Notes: generated from the letters alone by a model not told the origin. A DNA stretch of 64,000 bases from Bacteroidales bacterium (GCA_012510445.1 JAAZIA010000020.1:1-64000), one strand, 5' to 3'; counted from the stretch's first letter, positions 47,274-56,068 are shown. Translations and numbers: made by a program.

Positions 47274-48470
47274 CTAGATTTTTGAAAACAGTGTTGTTGT
47301 ATCATTACCACCAAATCCAAAAGAATTGGTCATCACGTGCTTTAGGGGGCGGATGGGCTTATCGTTTGTCACAGGTAAGAAAGAAAGTTCTTTCATAGGA
47401 TACTTAAAATGTAAATTTACAGGCAAGAAATTGTGTTGCAAAGCCAATATAGAAATAACAGACTCAACACTTCCGGCAGCACTTGTAGTATGTCCGGTAT
47501 ACGATTTAGTAGAGGAAACGGGGGGAACATTATCTGCGCCAAACACCTTCATAAGTGCCAGACCTTCGCTTTCGTCGTTGTTAGGAGTGCCGGTACCATG
47601 AGCGTTAATATAGTCTATGTCCCGGGGCCGTAAACCTGCATCTTTTAATGCTTTTTCCATAGACAAGACGGCTCCTATTCCTTCCGGTGACGAGGCTGTT
47701 TGATGGTATGCATCACAGGCGTTTCCGTAACCGGACAACAAACAAATGGGGGTAACGCCTCTGGCTTTGACAGAGGCTTCAGATTCCAACACCAGGTATG
47801 CAGCACCTTCTCCTAAATTTAATCCGGCACGCGTGGCATCAAAAGGCCTGCAAGGGTCCTTATCTAAGATTTTAAGGGTATGAAAACCATTTAGGTGAAA
47901 TTTTGAAAGACATTCACTACCTCCGGCAACCGCTATGTCTGTCCTTCCCGTACGAATCATATCGGCTGCCATGATCATAGCATTGGCTGCAGAAGAACAA
48001 GCGGTAGACAAGGTAGAAAGCGTGTCAAATTTACCAAAATGACTGGCAATCATTTGTGTACAAACACCGCAATCGTGAGCGAGTATGTATTCGTTTTTGC
48101 TATCATTTTCAATAAAATCCAGAAAAAATGCTTCCGTGTTTTCCATACCTCCTACCGTAGTACCGGAAATCAACACAGGGGGTAAAGGATTTCCTTTGCT
48201 CCACCCGCTTGCTCTAAGCGCCTCTTCCAGGGCAATGATCCCCATAAGTGCAGTACGCGTGGTAACAGGACCTTTAGGTACACCGGCTATCTCTCTTAAT
48301 TGTTCTGTACTGTATCCGACCTCGGCACAGGGCAGGTGAGAATGCAAGGTGTTTAGCCACCGGAGTGGACCAATTCCGCTACGTTGGGTTTTAAGGGCCT
48401 CCAGAGTAGGAGTTATACCAATTCCCAAGGCAGAAACGATCCCGTATCCTGTCACATAAATCTTTGTCAT
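47274..48470 (-). CDS. Beta-ketoacyl-ACP synthase (ketosynthase 3 of the cluster)
   Basis: The 398-residue FabF/FabB-like ketosynthase is complete: nucleophile Cys158 in STACSSAAN, His in NAHGTGTPNND near 296, and His in SYTGHTTSAAG near 330. It lies directly before the cysteine-less ketosynthase-like gene, like KS/CLF pairs of type II polyketide systems. The ACP gene is immediately upstream (six bases). It probably extends the polyene with malonyl-ACP. Confidence 0.87.
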   Translation of the reverse strand: MTKIYVTGYGIVSALGIGITPTLEALKTQRSGIGPLRWLNTLHSHLPCAEVGYSTEQLREIAGVPKGPVTTRTALMGIIALEEALRASGWSKGNPLPPVLISGTTVGGMENTEAFFLDFIENDSKNEYILAHDCGVCTQMIASHFGKFDTLSTLSTACSSAANAMIMAADMIRTGRTDIAVAGGSECLSKFHLNGFHTLKILDKDPCRPFDATRAGLNLGEGAAYLVLESEASVKARGVTPICLLSGYGNACDAYHQTASSPEGIGAVLSMEKALKDAGLRPRDIDYINAHGTGTPNNDESEGLALMKVFGADNVPPVSSTKSYTGHTTSAAGSVESVISILALQHNFLPVNLHFKYPMKELSFLPVTNDKPIRPLKHVMTNSFGFGGNDTTTLFSKI

Positions 48471-48476
48471 TTGTTC

Positions 48477-48734
48477 TTACTGTGTACCGTTTTCTTGTAT
48501 AAATTGGGCCATTGTAGCAATAGACCTGAAGATTTCTTTGCTCTTACCCGGATCTTCCAGTTTAATGCTGTATTGCTTTTCCATAAGGACAATCAACTCT
48601 AAAGCGTCAATGGAATCAAGTCCCAGTCCTTCCACAAAAAGAGGGGCGTTGTCGTCAATATCCTCAGGTGTCATATCTTCTAGGTTCAATACTTCAATAA
48701 TCTGCTTTTTCAGATCTAAAATCATGTGTTCCAT
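48477..48734 (-). CDS. Acyl carrier protein
   Basis: The ATG at 48734 gives an 85-residue acidic acyl carrier protein; a second ATG at 48725 is possible, and the frame open to 48779 is too long. The phosphopantetheine serine is Ser41 in LGLDSID, with a helix IDALELIVLMEKQYSI after it. It starts within the last codons of the KS-like gene and precedes the ketosynthase by six bases. A second ACP is encoded at 52239. Confidence 0.87.
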   Translation of the reverse strand: MEHMILDLKKQIIEVLNLEDMTPEDIDDNAPLFVEGLGLDSIDALELIVLMEKQYSIKLEDPGKSKEIFRSIATMAQFIQENGTQ

Positions 48735-49353
48735 AGGGGTCAAAGTAAAGTTTATTAATGTTTGAAATGTTAAAATCAAATCCTTTGGCAGCGTCTTTTC
48801 TTACCATCATTACAAGAACGTCACAATGTCCGTTCAGGTATTCTGTCCATCCACACAAGACCTGCGTTATCTTTTTACAGGCAAATGCACATTCTACAAA
48901 GATGTGCATTTTTTCTGCATTAAAAGATTTCATAATAAAAAAAGAAGTTTCCCCGTGAATTTTGTTACGGATGGCTATTTCACCGGTAACTATATTTGGC
49001 AGGGTATAAACGAATACTGCCGGGCTGGGAAAATAATTTTCTTTATCCAATGTTGCCTGAAAACGCATATCGTTATCCAGGGAAGAACTGCTGTTTGCAA
49101 AAACAAGAGCTGTTGACTCATCCAGTGTTTCTGTATCGTATGACAATGATTTCAGAACCATTTCAGAGGCCAGAAAACCGGCTTTAGACAAATTGTCCAT
49201 TTTATGAAACTTAGGATATTTCAGTTCCATAGCACGATAGATAGCCGTTAACCGCTCCGTTCCGGCACCTTGTACCGGACCCACAGGATCGGGAGTTCCG
49301 TTAAGGAGTAAAGAATCGTTTGTAATGCGGCAATATGCTAGAATTTTCATCAT
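48694..49353 (-). CDS. Short ketosynthase-like protein
   Basis: The 219-residue protein looks like the N-terminal half of a ketosynthase: NLSKAGFLASEMVLKSL and ALVFANSSSSLDNDM are conserved-type segments, and YTLPNIVTGEIAIRNKI corresponds to the region before the nucleophile. No cysteine of the TACxS type is present, and the C-terminal half with the two catalytic histidines is absent. It is not an obvious fragment of a neighbour, since the next gene upstream is a complete ketosynthase in ATGA overlap. Such half-length KS homologues occur in other aryl-polyene loci; their role is unknown. Confidence 0.65.
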   Translation of the reverse strand: MMKILAYCRITNDSLLLNGTPDPVGPVQGAGTERLTAIYRAMELKYPKFHKMDNLSKAGFLASEMVLKSLSYDTETLDESTALVFANSSSSLDNDMRFQATLDKENYFPSPAVFVYTLPNIVTGEIAIRNKIHGETSFFIMKSFNAEKMHIFVECAFACKKITQVLCGWTEYLNGHCDVLVMMVRKDAAKGFDFNISNINKLYFDPYGTHDFRSEKADY

Positions 49354-50492
49354 ACCTGTTTTTCAAATAACAGTACAGCATTCCCACCTCCAAAGCCAGA
49401 CAATGTTTTGATACAGTGTCGGTTGTCTGTTTTTGTCTTTTCTGTAGAAATGTATATATCTCCTTCTATACCCGGTTGTTCATAACCAAGCGACGGTAAA
49501 ATGGTACCTTCTTCCAGAGCTTTCATAGAAACAATGCTTTCCAGCAAACCTGCCGCTCCCATAGTATGCCCAAAATGGGCTTTCAAACTAAAGACAGGAA
49601 CTCGGTCAAGGCCTGCTCTTTGAAAGGCTATGGCTTCCATTTGGTCGTTATAGGGAGTAGCTGTTCCGTGTGCACAGATAAAAGCTATTTCTTGTGTGGT
49701 AAAAGTTATGTCTTCTGTAGAAAGTGTTTCTGTAAGGGCTCTGAAAAGTCCTTCTCCTGTTCTGGAAGGACCTGAAATATGGTTGGCATCGTTGCGCACA
49801 CATCCTCCTTTAAGAAACATTCCGGAATGGTTTTTTTTTGGTTTTGTATAGACTATGGTAGCTGCTGCTTCTCCAATATTTAAACCTATGCGCCGTGCAT
49901 CAAAGGGGCGGCATCTTTCCGGATCCAGTGATTTAAAAGATTGAAAACCTGCCACAATAAAATCGGGAGCCATATCCACTCCTGTTACTAGTACATGCTC
50001 AATTCCCGGTTGCTGTAACAAACAATAAGCAGACAATTGTGCACAAGCCCCTGAAATGCATGCATTGGAAACCGTTATGGGAGTGTTGGGGTTGTTGAAG
50101 TGGGCTGCCAGCAGGTTGGCCATATACCATAAATGAATACGATCTTTTTCAAAGCCGTGGTCAGGGCAGGAGAGCAACTCTATGTTGCCTTTAGTACTAG
50201 AGAGAATAAAAATTGTTTCTTGTGCCGAGGCATCTATGCCGGCTTCTTTCACGGCCAGATGAGCAGACAGAAGCATGGCTTGCTCCGGAGAGGTAAAAGC
50301 ACCTTTAGGTTTACAAGTGTCCGTAAAAGCCTTGAAAAGCATTTCTCTGTCTATCCGTGAAAGCGAAATGTGGGCTCCGGCAGGATCTGTCCAAGGTATT
50401 ACTCCGCTTTCTCCACGGCATACGCGACCGTAGTTTTCAGCAGTAGAAAACCCAAGGGGAGAAACAATGTTGTCTGCCAATTTTTGTATCAT
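49350..50492 (-). CDS. Beta-ketoacyl-ACP synthase (ketosynthase 2 of the cluster)
   Basis: The ATG at 50492 overlaps the thioesterase stop as ATGA, giving 380 residues; a TTG at 50516 is the only longer option. Catalytic residues are visible: Cys145 in SNACISGAC, His in CAHGTATPYND near 275-285 and His in HFGHTMGAAG near 308-317. It is a FabF-like ketosynthase that could act on initiation or a defined chain length. It is followed by the short KS-like gene in a four-base overlap. Confidence 0.85.
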   Translation of the reverse strand: MIQKLADNIVSPLGFSTAENYGRVCRGESGVIPWTDPAGAHISLSRIDREMLFKAFTDTCKPKGAFTSPEQAMLLSAHLAVKEAGIDASAQETIFILSSTKGNIELLSCPDHGFEKDRIHLWYMANLLAAHFNNPNTPITVSNACISGACAQLSAYCLLQQPGIEHVLVTGVDMAPDFIVAGFQSFKSLDPERCRPFDARRIGLNIGEAAATIVYTKPKKNHSGMFLKGGCVRNDANHISGPSRTGEGLFRALTETLSTEDITFTTQEIAFICAHGTATPYNDQMEAIAFQRAGLDRVPVFSLKAHFGHTMGAAGLLESIVSMKALEEGTILPSLGYEQPGIEGDIYISTEKTKTDNRHCIKTLSGFGGGNAVLLFEKQV

Positions 50493-50911
50493 AGGACGTT
50501 GTTTTTTTTCTTCCAATCCCTATAGAAATCGGGATTGTACAGTACCAGACGGTATTGTTTGTCAAGAAATACTTGTGTTGTTCTTCCGGTAGCTATCAAA
50601 AGATTGTCTTTCTCACGAAAAATTTTATACTTGAACACCACTTTGGCAGCCTGCACAGGTACGTACTCAATTTCAATGCTTGCCGTATCGCCGTAGATCA
50701 AGGGATGTTTGAACTCAAACTGCATATCTACCAGCGGGGCATAGTATCCGTTATTAAAATAGGTAAGATAGGTCAATCCGTATTTTTCCCCAAAAGATTC
50801 ACGTGCATCTTCAAAGTAAAGCACATAGGAACCATGCCATACAATATTCATGGAATCTACTTCACTAAAGCGTACTATGATTTGCTTTGTATCTTTAAGA
50901 ACATTACTCAT
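50489..50911 (-). CDS. YbgC-like acyl thioesterase
   Basis: This 140-residue hotdog protein is of the 4-hydroxybenzoyl-CoA thioesterase group, with the catalytic Asp19 in SEVDSMNIVWH and His26. The ATG at 50911 is chosen; the longer frame begins with a TTG at 50926. Thioesterases in polyene loci release or edit acyl chains. It overlaps the dehydratase gene upstream by eight bases and the ketosynthase gene downstream by four. Confidence 0.82.
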   Translation of the reverse strand: MSNVLKDTKQIIVRFSEVDSMNIVWHGSYVLYFEDARESFGEKYGLTYLTYFNNGYYAPLVDMQFEFKHPLIYGDTASIEIEYVPVQAAKVVFKYKIFREKDNLLIATGRTTQVFLDKQYRLVLYNPDFYRDWKKKNNVL

Positions 50912-51347
50912 GCTTCTGGCTATCAATGTCTGTCAAAAACAACTTCATATGACACGAAGCTGCTGTTTTTCCGTTGCAGTGCACTTCTGCTTGCAGTAAA
51001 ATGGCATTCAGTACTTCGTGGTTTATTTCAATGTGGGTGGTAAGGATATCACCGGGTCGAGGGCGAAAAAAAACACGAAAATTTTTCACAGCCCCAATAA
51101 TACCAATTTTTACCGGTAACTTGTTAATTATACTCTTATATCCCAGACGAGCAGCACACGTTTGTGCCATATTCTCCATCAGTCCCGCTTCTGAGAAATA
51201 ACCGTCTCTGCAAAAGAGGTTGTCTGCAGAAAGGGTGGTTTCTGTAGTAGCCAGATACCCGCTGCATGAGATCAATTTATCTACCATAACAAACGGGCGT
51301 TTATGAGGCAGTAATTCTTCTATTTCAAAAGGTTGTATCATTTTCAT
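50904..51347 (-). CDS. ApeP/FabZ-like hotdog dehydratase
   Basis: The 147-residue protein (ATG at 51347; an ATG six bases later is also possible) has a hotdog domain with LLPHKRPFVMVD near residues 12-23, the usual position of the catalytic histidine in FabZ-like enzymes, and SEAGLMENMAQTCAARLGY near 54-72. It is more distant from FabZ than the other dehydratase of the cluster and resembles ApeP-type dehydratases. It overlaps the acyltransferase gene by 23 bases. Confidence 0.78.
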   Translation of the reverse strand: MKMIQPFEIEELLPHKRPFVMVDKLISCSGYLATTETTLSADNLFCRDGYFSEAGLMENMAQTCAARLGYKSIINKLPVKIGIIGAVKNFRVFFRPRPGDILTTHIEINHEVLNAILLQAEVHCNGKTAASCHMKLFLTDIDSQKHE

Positions 51348-52239
51348 CAATATTCCAAAAATGAAAAAAATTGAACCACTGGTGGGGATACTTGTTAACC
51401 ATCTCTTCCAGCTGCGTCACGTAGGTATGGCAGAGTGCCCGAGCCACTTCGCGTGAACTTTTGTATTGAGAACGATCTACTTCTACCGGCATACAGTAAA
51501 TGTGGTACTTCATTTTTCTTTCTCTCATTACAAAAAGAGAAATCATGGGTACCTCCAGTTGGGCAGCCAACATAAACCCACCCATTGGGAATTGGGCAGG
51601 GTATCCTAAAAAGGGAAATGTGAAAGCTTTCTTACTGCCAAACAACCGATCGCAAGGCATACTCACTATATCTTTATTGTCCAAAGCTGTTTTTATAGTA
51701 AAAAGATGGGACATATTACTAGAAATAGAGATAAAAGAAGCTGAGTTACCAGCCAATGCTTTAGCTCTGTTGGTTAGGAGAAATTCCGATTCGCCCCCAT
51801 AAACTACAGCATGCAGTTTCTTTATTTTTTGCTTCATAAAATAGCCGCAGATTTCAAAATTACCCATGTGTGCTCCGGAAATGATAAATCCGCTGTCTCC
51901 TTCAAGCAGTTGTGTAAAGGAGTCCCAGTTGGTGATTTCCGATGTAAAGGTATTTTTTCCCCTTGCAAACAGATAAAAACGGTCCATCATCATTTGCCCA
52001 AACAAGAAGTGATTCTTGTATATCTGACGGTTTATATGTTTTGTATAACCTATTCGTTTAAAGTAATCTTTAATGGCTAAATAGTCCCTTCTGTTAAATA
52101 TCATATAGAAAGGCACTACCAAAGCCAACAGTACGTATCCTATACGAATGTTTACTAAACGGAATAGAATAAACAAGGCTTTTTGCCCTATAGTACCTCC
52201 ACCCGTAGTCCCTTTCCAGTCCTGATTTTCACCCGACAT
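51325..52239 (-). CDS. LpxL/HtrB-like lysophospholipid/lipid A acyltransferase
   Basis: The 304-residue protein belongs to the lauroyl/myristoyl acyltransferase (LABLP) family: a membrane helix near 25-45, SGAHMGNFE near 121-129 with the catalytic His and Glu, and CDRLFG near 190 are visible. It starts as TGATG with the ACP stop. In aryl-polyene and flexirubin loci such proteins are thought to attach the acyl chain to a lipid anchor. The acceptor lipid cannot be read from the sequence. Confidence 0.83.
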   Translation of the reverse strand: MSGENQDWKGTTGGGTIGQKALFILFRLVNIRIGYVLLALVVPFYMIFNRRDYLAIKDYFKRIGYTKHINRQIYKNHFLFGQMMMDRFYLFARGKNTFTSEITNWDSFTQLLEGDSGFIISGAHMGNFEICGYFMKQKIKKLHAVVYGGESEFLLTNRAKALAGNSASFISISSNMSHLFTIKTALDNKDIVSMPCDRLFGSKKAFTFPFLGYPAQFPMGGFMLAAQLEVPMISLFVMRERKMKYHIYCMPVEVDRSQYKSSREVARALCHTYVTQLEEMVNKYPHQWFNFFHFWNIDENDTTF

Positions 52240-52502
52240 CAACCCTCCTTTATCTTATTTTCTATATAATCGTAAAATTGTAATAAAGTCTTTACTTTTG
52301 ACATCTCTTCCGGTTTTATTTTAAAACCAAATTTTTGTTCAACCACTACAACAATATCAACAAAATCAAGGCTGTCAATTCCTAAATCTTCTTTTAAGAA
52401 GGCTTTTTCCTTCAAGCTTTCCTGCTCTATTTCAATATCTTCAATTAGGAAATTATTGATGATTTCTACGATTTCTTCTCTGTTCATCTTGCTCATCTTC
52501 AT
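52239..52502 (-). CDS. Acyl carrier protein
   Basis: The reading frame has three closely spaced ATGs (52502, 52496 and 52487); the first is given here, for 87 residues, but MNREEIVEII from 52487 would also be a normal ACP start. The phosphopantetheine serine is Ser44 in LGIDSLD, followed by FVDIVVVVEQKFG. It lies nine bases after the ketosynthase stop and shares one base with the acyltransferase gene. Confidence 0.86.
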   Translation of the reverse strand: MKMSKMNREEIVEIINNFLIEDIEIEQESLKEKAFLKEDLGIDSLDFVDIVVVVEQKFGFKIKPEEMSKVKTLLQFYDYIENKIKEG

Positions 52503-52510
52503 ATATATAT

Positions 52511-53728
52511 CTATAATTTTTTTAATATCAATGCACTGTTGGTTCCTCCAAATCCAAAGGAGTTGGAAAGACAAATATCTAAATTTTTATCTGTTGTTTT
52601 AGCAATAATATTCAATTTTTTTGAAATGTCATCAGGTTCTTCCAGATTGATGTTTGGAGCCATAAAGGAATCCTTCATCATAAGCAAGGTATAAACCACT
52701 TCGCTGGCTCCAGCCATCCAACATTCGTGACCTGTCATACCTTTGGTAGAGCTTACGGGAGTTTTAGAGGCTCCAAAAACTTCGTCAATGGCCATAGCTT
52801 CGTATGTGTCGCCAAGAACAGTAGACGTAGCATGAGCATTTATGTAGTCAATATCAGAGGGTTTTAGGCGAGCGTCTTGTAGGGCTCGTGTCATGGCTAA
52901 GGCAGACCCTTCGTTGCTGGGTTGCGAAATGTGTACTCCATTGGAAGAAAAACCGTACCCAACTATCTCGGCATATATTTTTGCCCCTCGTTTTACCGCG
53001 TGTTCGTATTCTTCCAATATAACGGTGGCTGCTCCTCCGCTGGGTACCAGGCCGTCTCTGTTTTTATCAAAGGGGCGAGAAGCTTTTTGCGGGTTGTCAA
53101 CTCTTGTAGAAAAAGCACTTAGCCCGTCAAAACTGGCCATACTCAAGTAGTTTGTTTCTTGCGCACCACCACATACAATCATGTCTTGCAGACCCAAGCG
53201 GATAAAAAGAGCTCCCAAACCCAAGGTATGGGAACCGCTGGCACAAGCTGCACTTATAGTAAAGTTAATACCACGGAGTTTGTATATGGTAGACAAATTC
53301 ATGGTAACCGTGGAATTCATAGACTGGAAAATGGCTCCGGACCCCATTAAGGTGGTGTCTTTCTTTTCAAGACAGGCTTCATGCGATTCAATCACTGCCT
53401 TACTTGAAGAATCGTTACCGTATAAGATCCCTGCTTCGTTCTTCTCAAAATAATCGACACCTAAGCCGGCATCTTTCAATGCCTCTTCTGTAGCCATAAA
53501 GGCATATTCTCCTTCTTCCGGCAAGCATACACGCTGCCTTCGGCTGAGCTTTCCTTTCAAATCCGGTAAAGGAACTATGCCTGTAAGCGGAGAACGGTAT
53601 CCGTATTCTGTCCTTTTTGGATCTATTCCAATGCCACTTTTCCCTTTATGCAGACTGTCGCGCACTTCATCCATGTTGGTACCTATGCACGAATAAATCC
53701 CTATTCCTGTAATAACAACCCTTTTCAT
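52511..53728 (-). CDS. Beta-ketoacyl-ACP synthase (ketosynthase 1 of the cluster)
   Basis: From the ATG at 53728 the product has 405 residues and the normal FabF start MKRVVITGIG; the frame to 53758 adds only overlap with fabG. The nucleophile is Cys162 in SAACASGSH, with His in NAHATSTVLGD near 300 and His in GMTGHECWMAG near 333. It is complete and probably the main chain-extending ketosynthase, since it stands next to the ketoreductase and ACP. Confidence 0.88.
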   Translation of the reverse strand: MKRVVITGIGIYSCIGTNMDEVRDSLHKGKSGIGIDPKRTEYGYRSPLTGIVPLPDLKGKLSRRQRVCLPEEGEYAFMATEEALKDAGLGVDYFEKNEAGILYGNDSSSKAVIESHEACLEKKDTTLMGSGAIFQSMNSTVTMNLSTIYKLRGINFTISAACASGSHTLGLGALFIRLGLQDMIVCGGAQETNYLSMASFDGLSAFSTRVDNPQKASRPFDKNRDGLVPSGGAATVILEEYEHAVKRGAKIYAEIVGYGFSSNGVHISQPSNEGSALAMTRALQDARLKPSDIDYINAHATSTVLGDTYEAMAIDEVFGASKTPVSSTKGMTGHECWMAGASEVVYTLLMMKDSFMAPNINLEEPDDISKKLNIIAKTTDKNLDICLSNSFGFGGTNSALILKKL

Positions 53729-53738
53729 AGTAGTGTAT

Positions 53739-54467
53739 TTAAGTGTGTAAACCACCATTCACAGACAAAACTTGTCCCGTTATGTACGAGGCATCGTCGC
53801 TGGCCAGAAAACGAACTGCTGCTGCTACTTCATGAGGTTTACCAAAACGTCTGGCCGGTATGCGGTCTTTATGTTCTGCAGGATCTATGTCTTGTGTCAT
53901 ATCGGTTTCAATAAATCCGGGGGCTACACAATTTACAGTAACTTTTCTGGGAGCCACCTCCAGAGCAAGTGATTTAGATGCCCCAATCAGTCCGGCTTTA
54001 GAGGCTGAGTAATTGGTTTGTCCTGCCATGCCTGCCAGGCCCGACAAAGAAGTGATGTTTATAATGCGACCGTTTCGCTTAACCAACATATTCTTAAGAA
54101 CACGTCTTGTTATGTAGAAAAAACCATAAAGATTGGTTTCCAGTACACGGTTCCAGGCATCATCTTCCATGAAAATCATTAGATTATCTTCCCTAATACC
54201 GGCGTTATTTACCAGAACGCTAATGTATTCCTGCGGGTGTGCTTGCTCCCAGGCATCTAACGCCTTGTCAATTTCTGATTTATCGTTTACATGGAAAGGC
54301 ATCAGCTCTGCAGTCCCTTTCACTTCTTGTATTAGTTGAAGCGTTTCTTCCGCAGCCTTGTGGTTTCTAGCATAGTTCACCAGAACAGAATACCCTTCCT
54401 TGGCAAGTGCAATGCATACAGCACGTCCAATACCACGGGATCCCCCCGTTACCAAAGCGTATTTCAT
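53739..54467 (-). CDS. FabG-like 3-ketoacyl-ACP reductase
   Basis: The 242-residue SDR is a FabG-type ketoreductase with the cofactor motif TGGSRGIG at residues 7-14, NNAG near 87-90, and the catalytic YSASKAG near 152. It ends with GQVLSVNGG, the usual C-terminus. It reduces the 3-keto group after each extension. It lies ten bases after the ammonia-lyase stop and ten bases before the ketosynthase start. A housekeeping FabG is also possible, but the surrounding cluster favours a dedicated enzyme. Confidence 0.88.
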   Translation of the reverse strand: MKYALVTGGSRGIGRAVCIALAKEGYSVLVNYARNHKAAEETLQLIQEVKGTAELMPFHVNDKSEIDKALDAWEQAHPQEYISVLVNNAGIREDNLMIFMEDDAWNRVLETNLYGFFYITRRVLKNMLVKRNGRIINITSLSGLAGMAGQTNYSASKAGLIGASKSLALEVAPRKVTVNCVAPGFIETDMTQDIDPAEHKDRIPARRFGKPHEVAAAVRFLASDDASYITGQVLSVNGGLHT

Positions 54468-54477
54468 GATGTTAGAT

Positions 54478-56004
54478 TTATATAGGTTTATTATGGGTTA
54501 TGTATTCAACAGTTTTCTGTATATAGGGGTACAGGGGAACGTCTTCTTTACCGGGTGAGAAAACAGTGCGTAAGTTATTACAAACCTTGGCCATGGCCGG
54601 AGAAAGTTTCTCATCTGCCTGTAAACATGTTATGGCCTGAACAAGAGACATCAAGTGTATGGCCGTAACCTGGAAGGCATTTTCAATAACCTTTTCCGTA
54701 ATCAGTGCCGAGTTGGTTCCCATGCTTACTACATCCTGGTTGTCATTGTTATTAGGAATGGAATGAACATAGTTTGGCATACTCAAAGTTTGGCATTCGG
54801 CCGTAGTGGAAGTAGCTGTAAATTGAGCAGCTTGCATCCCGTAGTTCAAACCGGGAGTACCCAAGTTAACAAAAGCTGGTAATATCTGATTCACTTTATC
54901 ATGGCAAATATAGTTTAATTGTCTTTCCATGAGCATAGCTATCCGGGTAACAACGGTTTTCATTTTATCCATTTCCAGAGATACGTAATCTCCATGGAAA
55001 TTGCCGCCGTGGTATACATCTTGGCTGATGGGATCTACTACCGGATTGTCACTACTTGAATTGAGTTCGTTCAAAAGTATTTTTTCTGTAACCTCCAATG
55101 TATCTGCTACAGGCCCTAAGATTTGTGGAATGCAGCGCAAAGAATAAAAGGGCTGTACCTTGTCACGGAATACTTTTTCTTTTATCTGCTCACCTTCATA
55201 TAAAACAGATTTTCTTTTTTTCAACAAATGGCTACCCTGCATCAATGTAAGCATCTTAGCAGCTATGGCTTTCTGGCCGTTGTGTAGTTTCTTCTCGTTG
55301 AGTTCCCTGGCCAGAAAGTCATCAAAAGAACCGGCTACCTCATTAACCAGGGAACCTGCTACCACGGCCCAATCTAGTAACCTTCTGGCACTTATTAGGT
55401 TCAAAAGTGCAATACCTGTCATTACAGAGGTGCCGTTTGTGATAGCAAGTCCTTCTCTGATTTTAATCCGGATAGGCTCCAGATGATGTTCCTTCAACAC
55501 TTCGGAAGCTTCTCTTTCTTGCCCTTGGTAACGTACTTTACCTTCTCCTATTAGAGCCAATCCCATGTGAGCTAATTGCACCAAATCTCCACTGGCACCT
55601 ACACCGCCGTGCTTTGGAATAAGCGGATAAATTCCTCTGTTGATAAACTCAACAAGCAAAGAGGGGAGAGAGGGATCTACTCCTGACCATCCCTTTGCAA
55701 AAGTAACCAAGCGTGCAATCATAGCTGCCTTAACCTGCGTGTCCGATAAGTGATCTCCTACGCCTGCAGCATGGGAGCGAATTAGGTTTAACTGCAATTG
55801 GATCACATCTTTATCGTCTATATGGTATTGGGACATAGGCCCAAAGCCTGTGTTGATTCCGTAGATCACTTTATCTTTTGAAAAGCTCTTAAGGAAATCA
55901 AATGACTGTTGTATTTTTAATTCAGCATCACTGCCAAGCGCAATGTTGGATGCTCCTTGTATAAGATCCTCTATATTGTTTATACTCAGGTCTTTACTAC
56001 ACAT
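54478..56004 (-). CDS. Tyrosine ammonia-lyase-type aromatic amino acid lyase
   Basis: From the ATG at 56004 the protein has 508 residues, the usual length for the histidine/aromatic ammonia-lyase family; the frame to 56040 adds twelve residues. The MIO prosthetic-group triad is Ala137-Ser138-Gly139 in GGVGASGDL, and the catalytic tyrosine is about Tyr48 in VIYGINTG. Ser77-His78 stand at the position that sorts substrates; histidine lyases have this pair, but from memory so does the tyrosine lyase of Flavobacterium johnsoniae, which this protein resembles over its whole length. No hut genes are near. Coumarate for a polyene starter is the likely product. Confidence 0.82.
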   Translation of the reverse strand: MCSKDLSINNIEDLIQGASNIALGSDAELKIQQSFDFLKSFSKDKVIYGINTGFGPMSQYHIDDKDVIQLQLNLIRSHAAGVGDHLSDTQVKAAMIARLVTFAKGWSGVDPSLPSLLVEFINRGIYPLIPKHGGVGASGDLVQLAHMGLALIGEGKVRYQGQEREASEVLKEHHLEPIRIKIREGLAITNGTSVMTGIALLNLISARRLLDWAVVAGSLVNEVAGSFDDFLARELNEKKLHNGQKAIAAKMLTLMQGSHLLKKRKSVLYEGEQIKEKVFRDKVQPFYSLRCIPQILGPVADTLEVTEKILLNELNSSSDNPVVDPISQDVYHGGNFHGDYVSLEMDKMKTVVTRIAMLMERQLNYICHDKVNQILPAFVNLGTPGLNYGMQAAQFTATSTTAECQTLSMPNYVHSIPNNNDNQDVVSMGTNSALITEKVIENAFQVTAIHLMSLVQAITCLQADEKLSPAMAKVCNNLRTVFSPGKEDVPLYPYIQKTVEYITHNKPI

Positions 56005-56060
56005 TATCATAGGAAAGTACATTAGGAATAAATTAGACAAATATAATTTAATTTGTATTA

Positions 56061-56068
56061 CAAAGGTA
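56061..56068 (-). promoter_or_regulatory. Promoter -7 box for the aryl-polyene-like cluster
   Basis: TACCTTTG on the minus strand matches TAnnTTTG, 56 bases upstream of the lyase ATG. No TTTG at the ideal spacing is present. Since no other strong match was found within the following 20 kb of packed genes, it may drive the whole cluster. Confidence 0.45.

Noticed and set aside
54478-56004. hutH in a histidine-degradation operon
   Set aside because: No hutU, hutI, hutG or transporter is nearby, and the gene heads a polyene cluster.
35561-56004. Complete flexirubin cluster
   Set aside because: DarA and DarB, needed for the dialkylresorcinol part, are not in the window.
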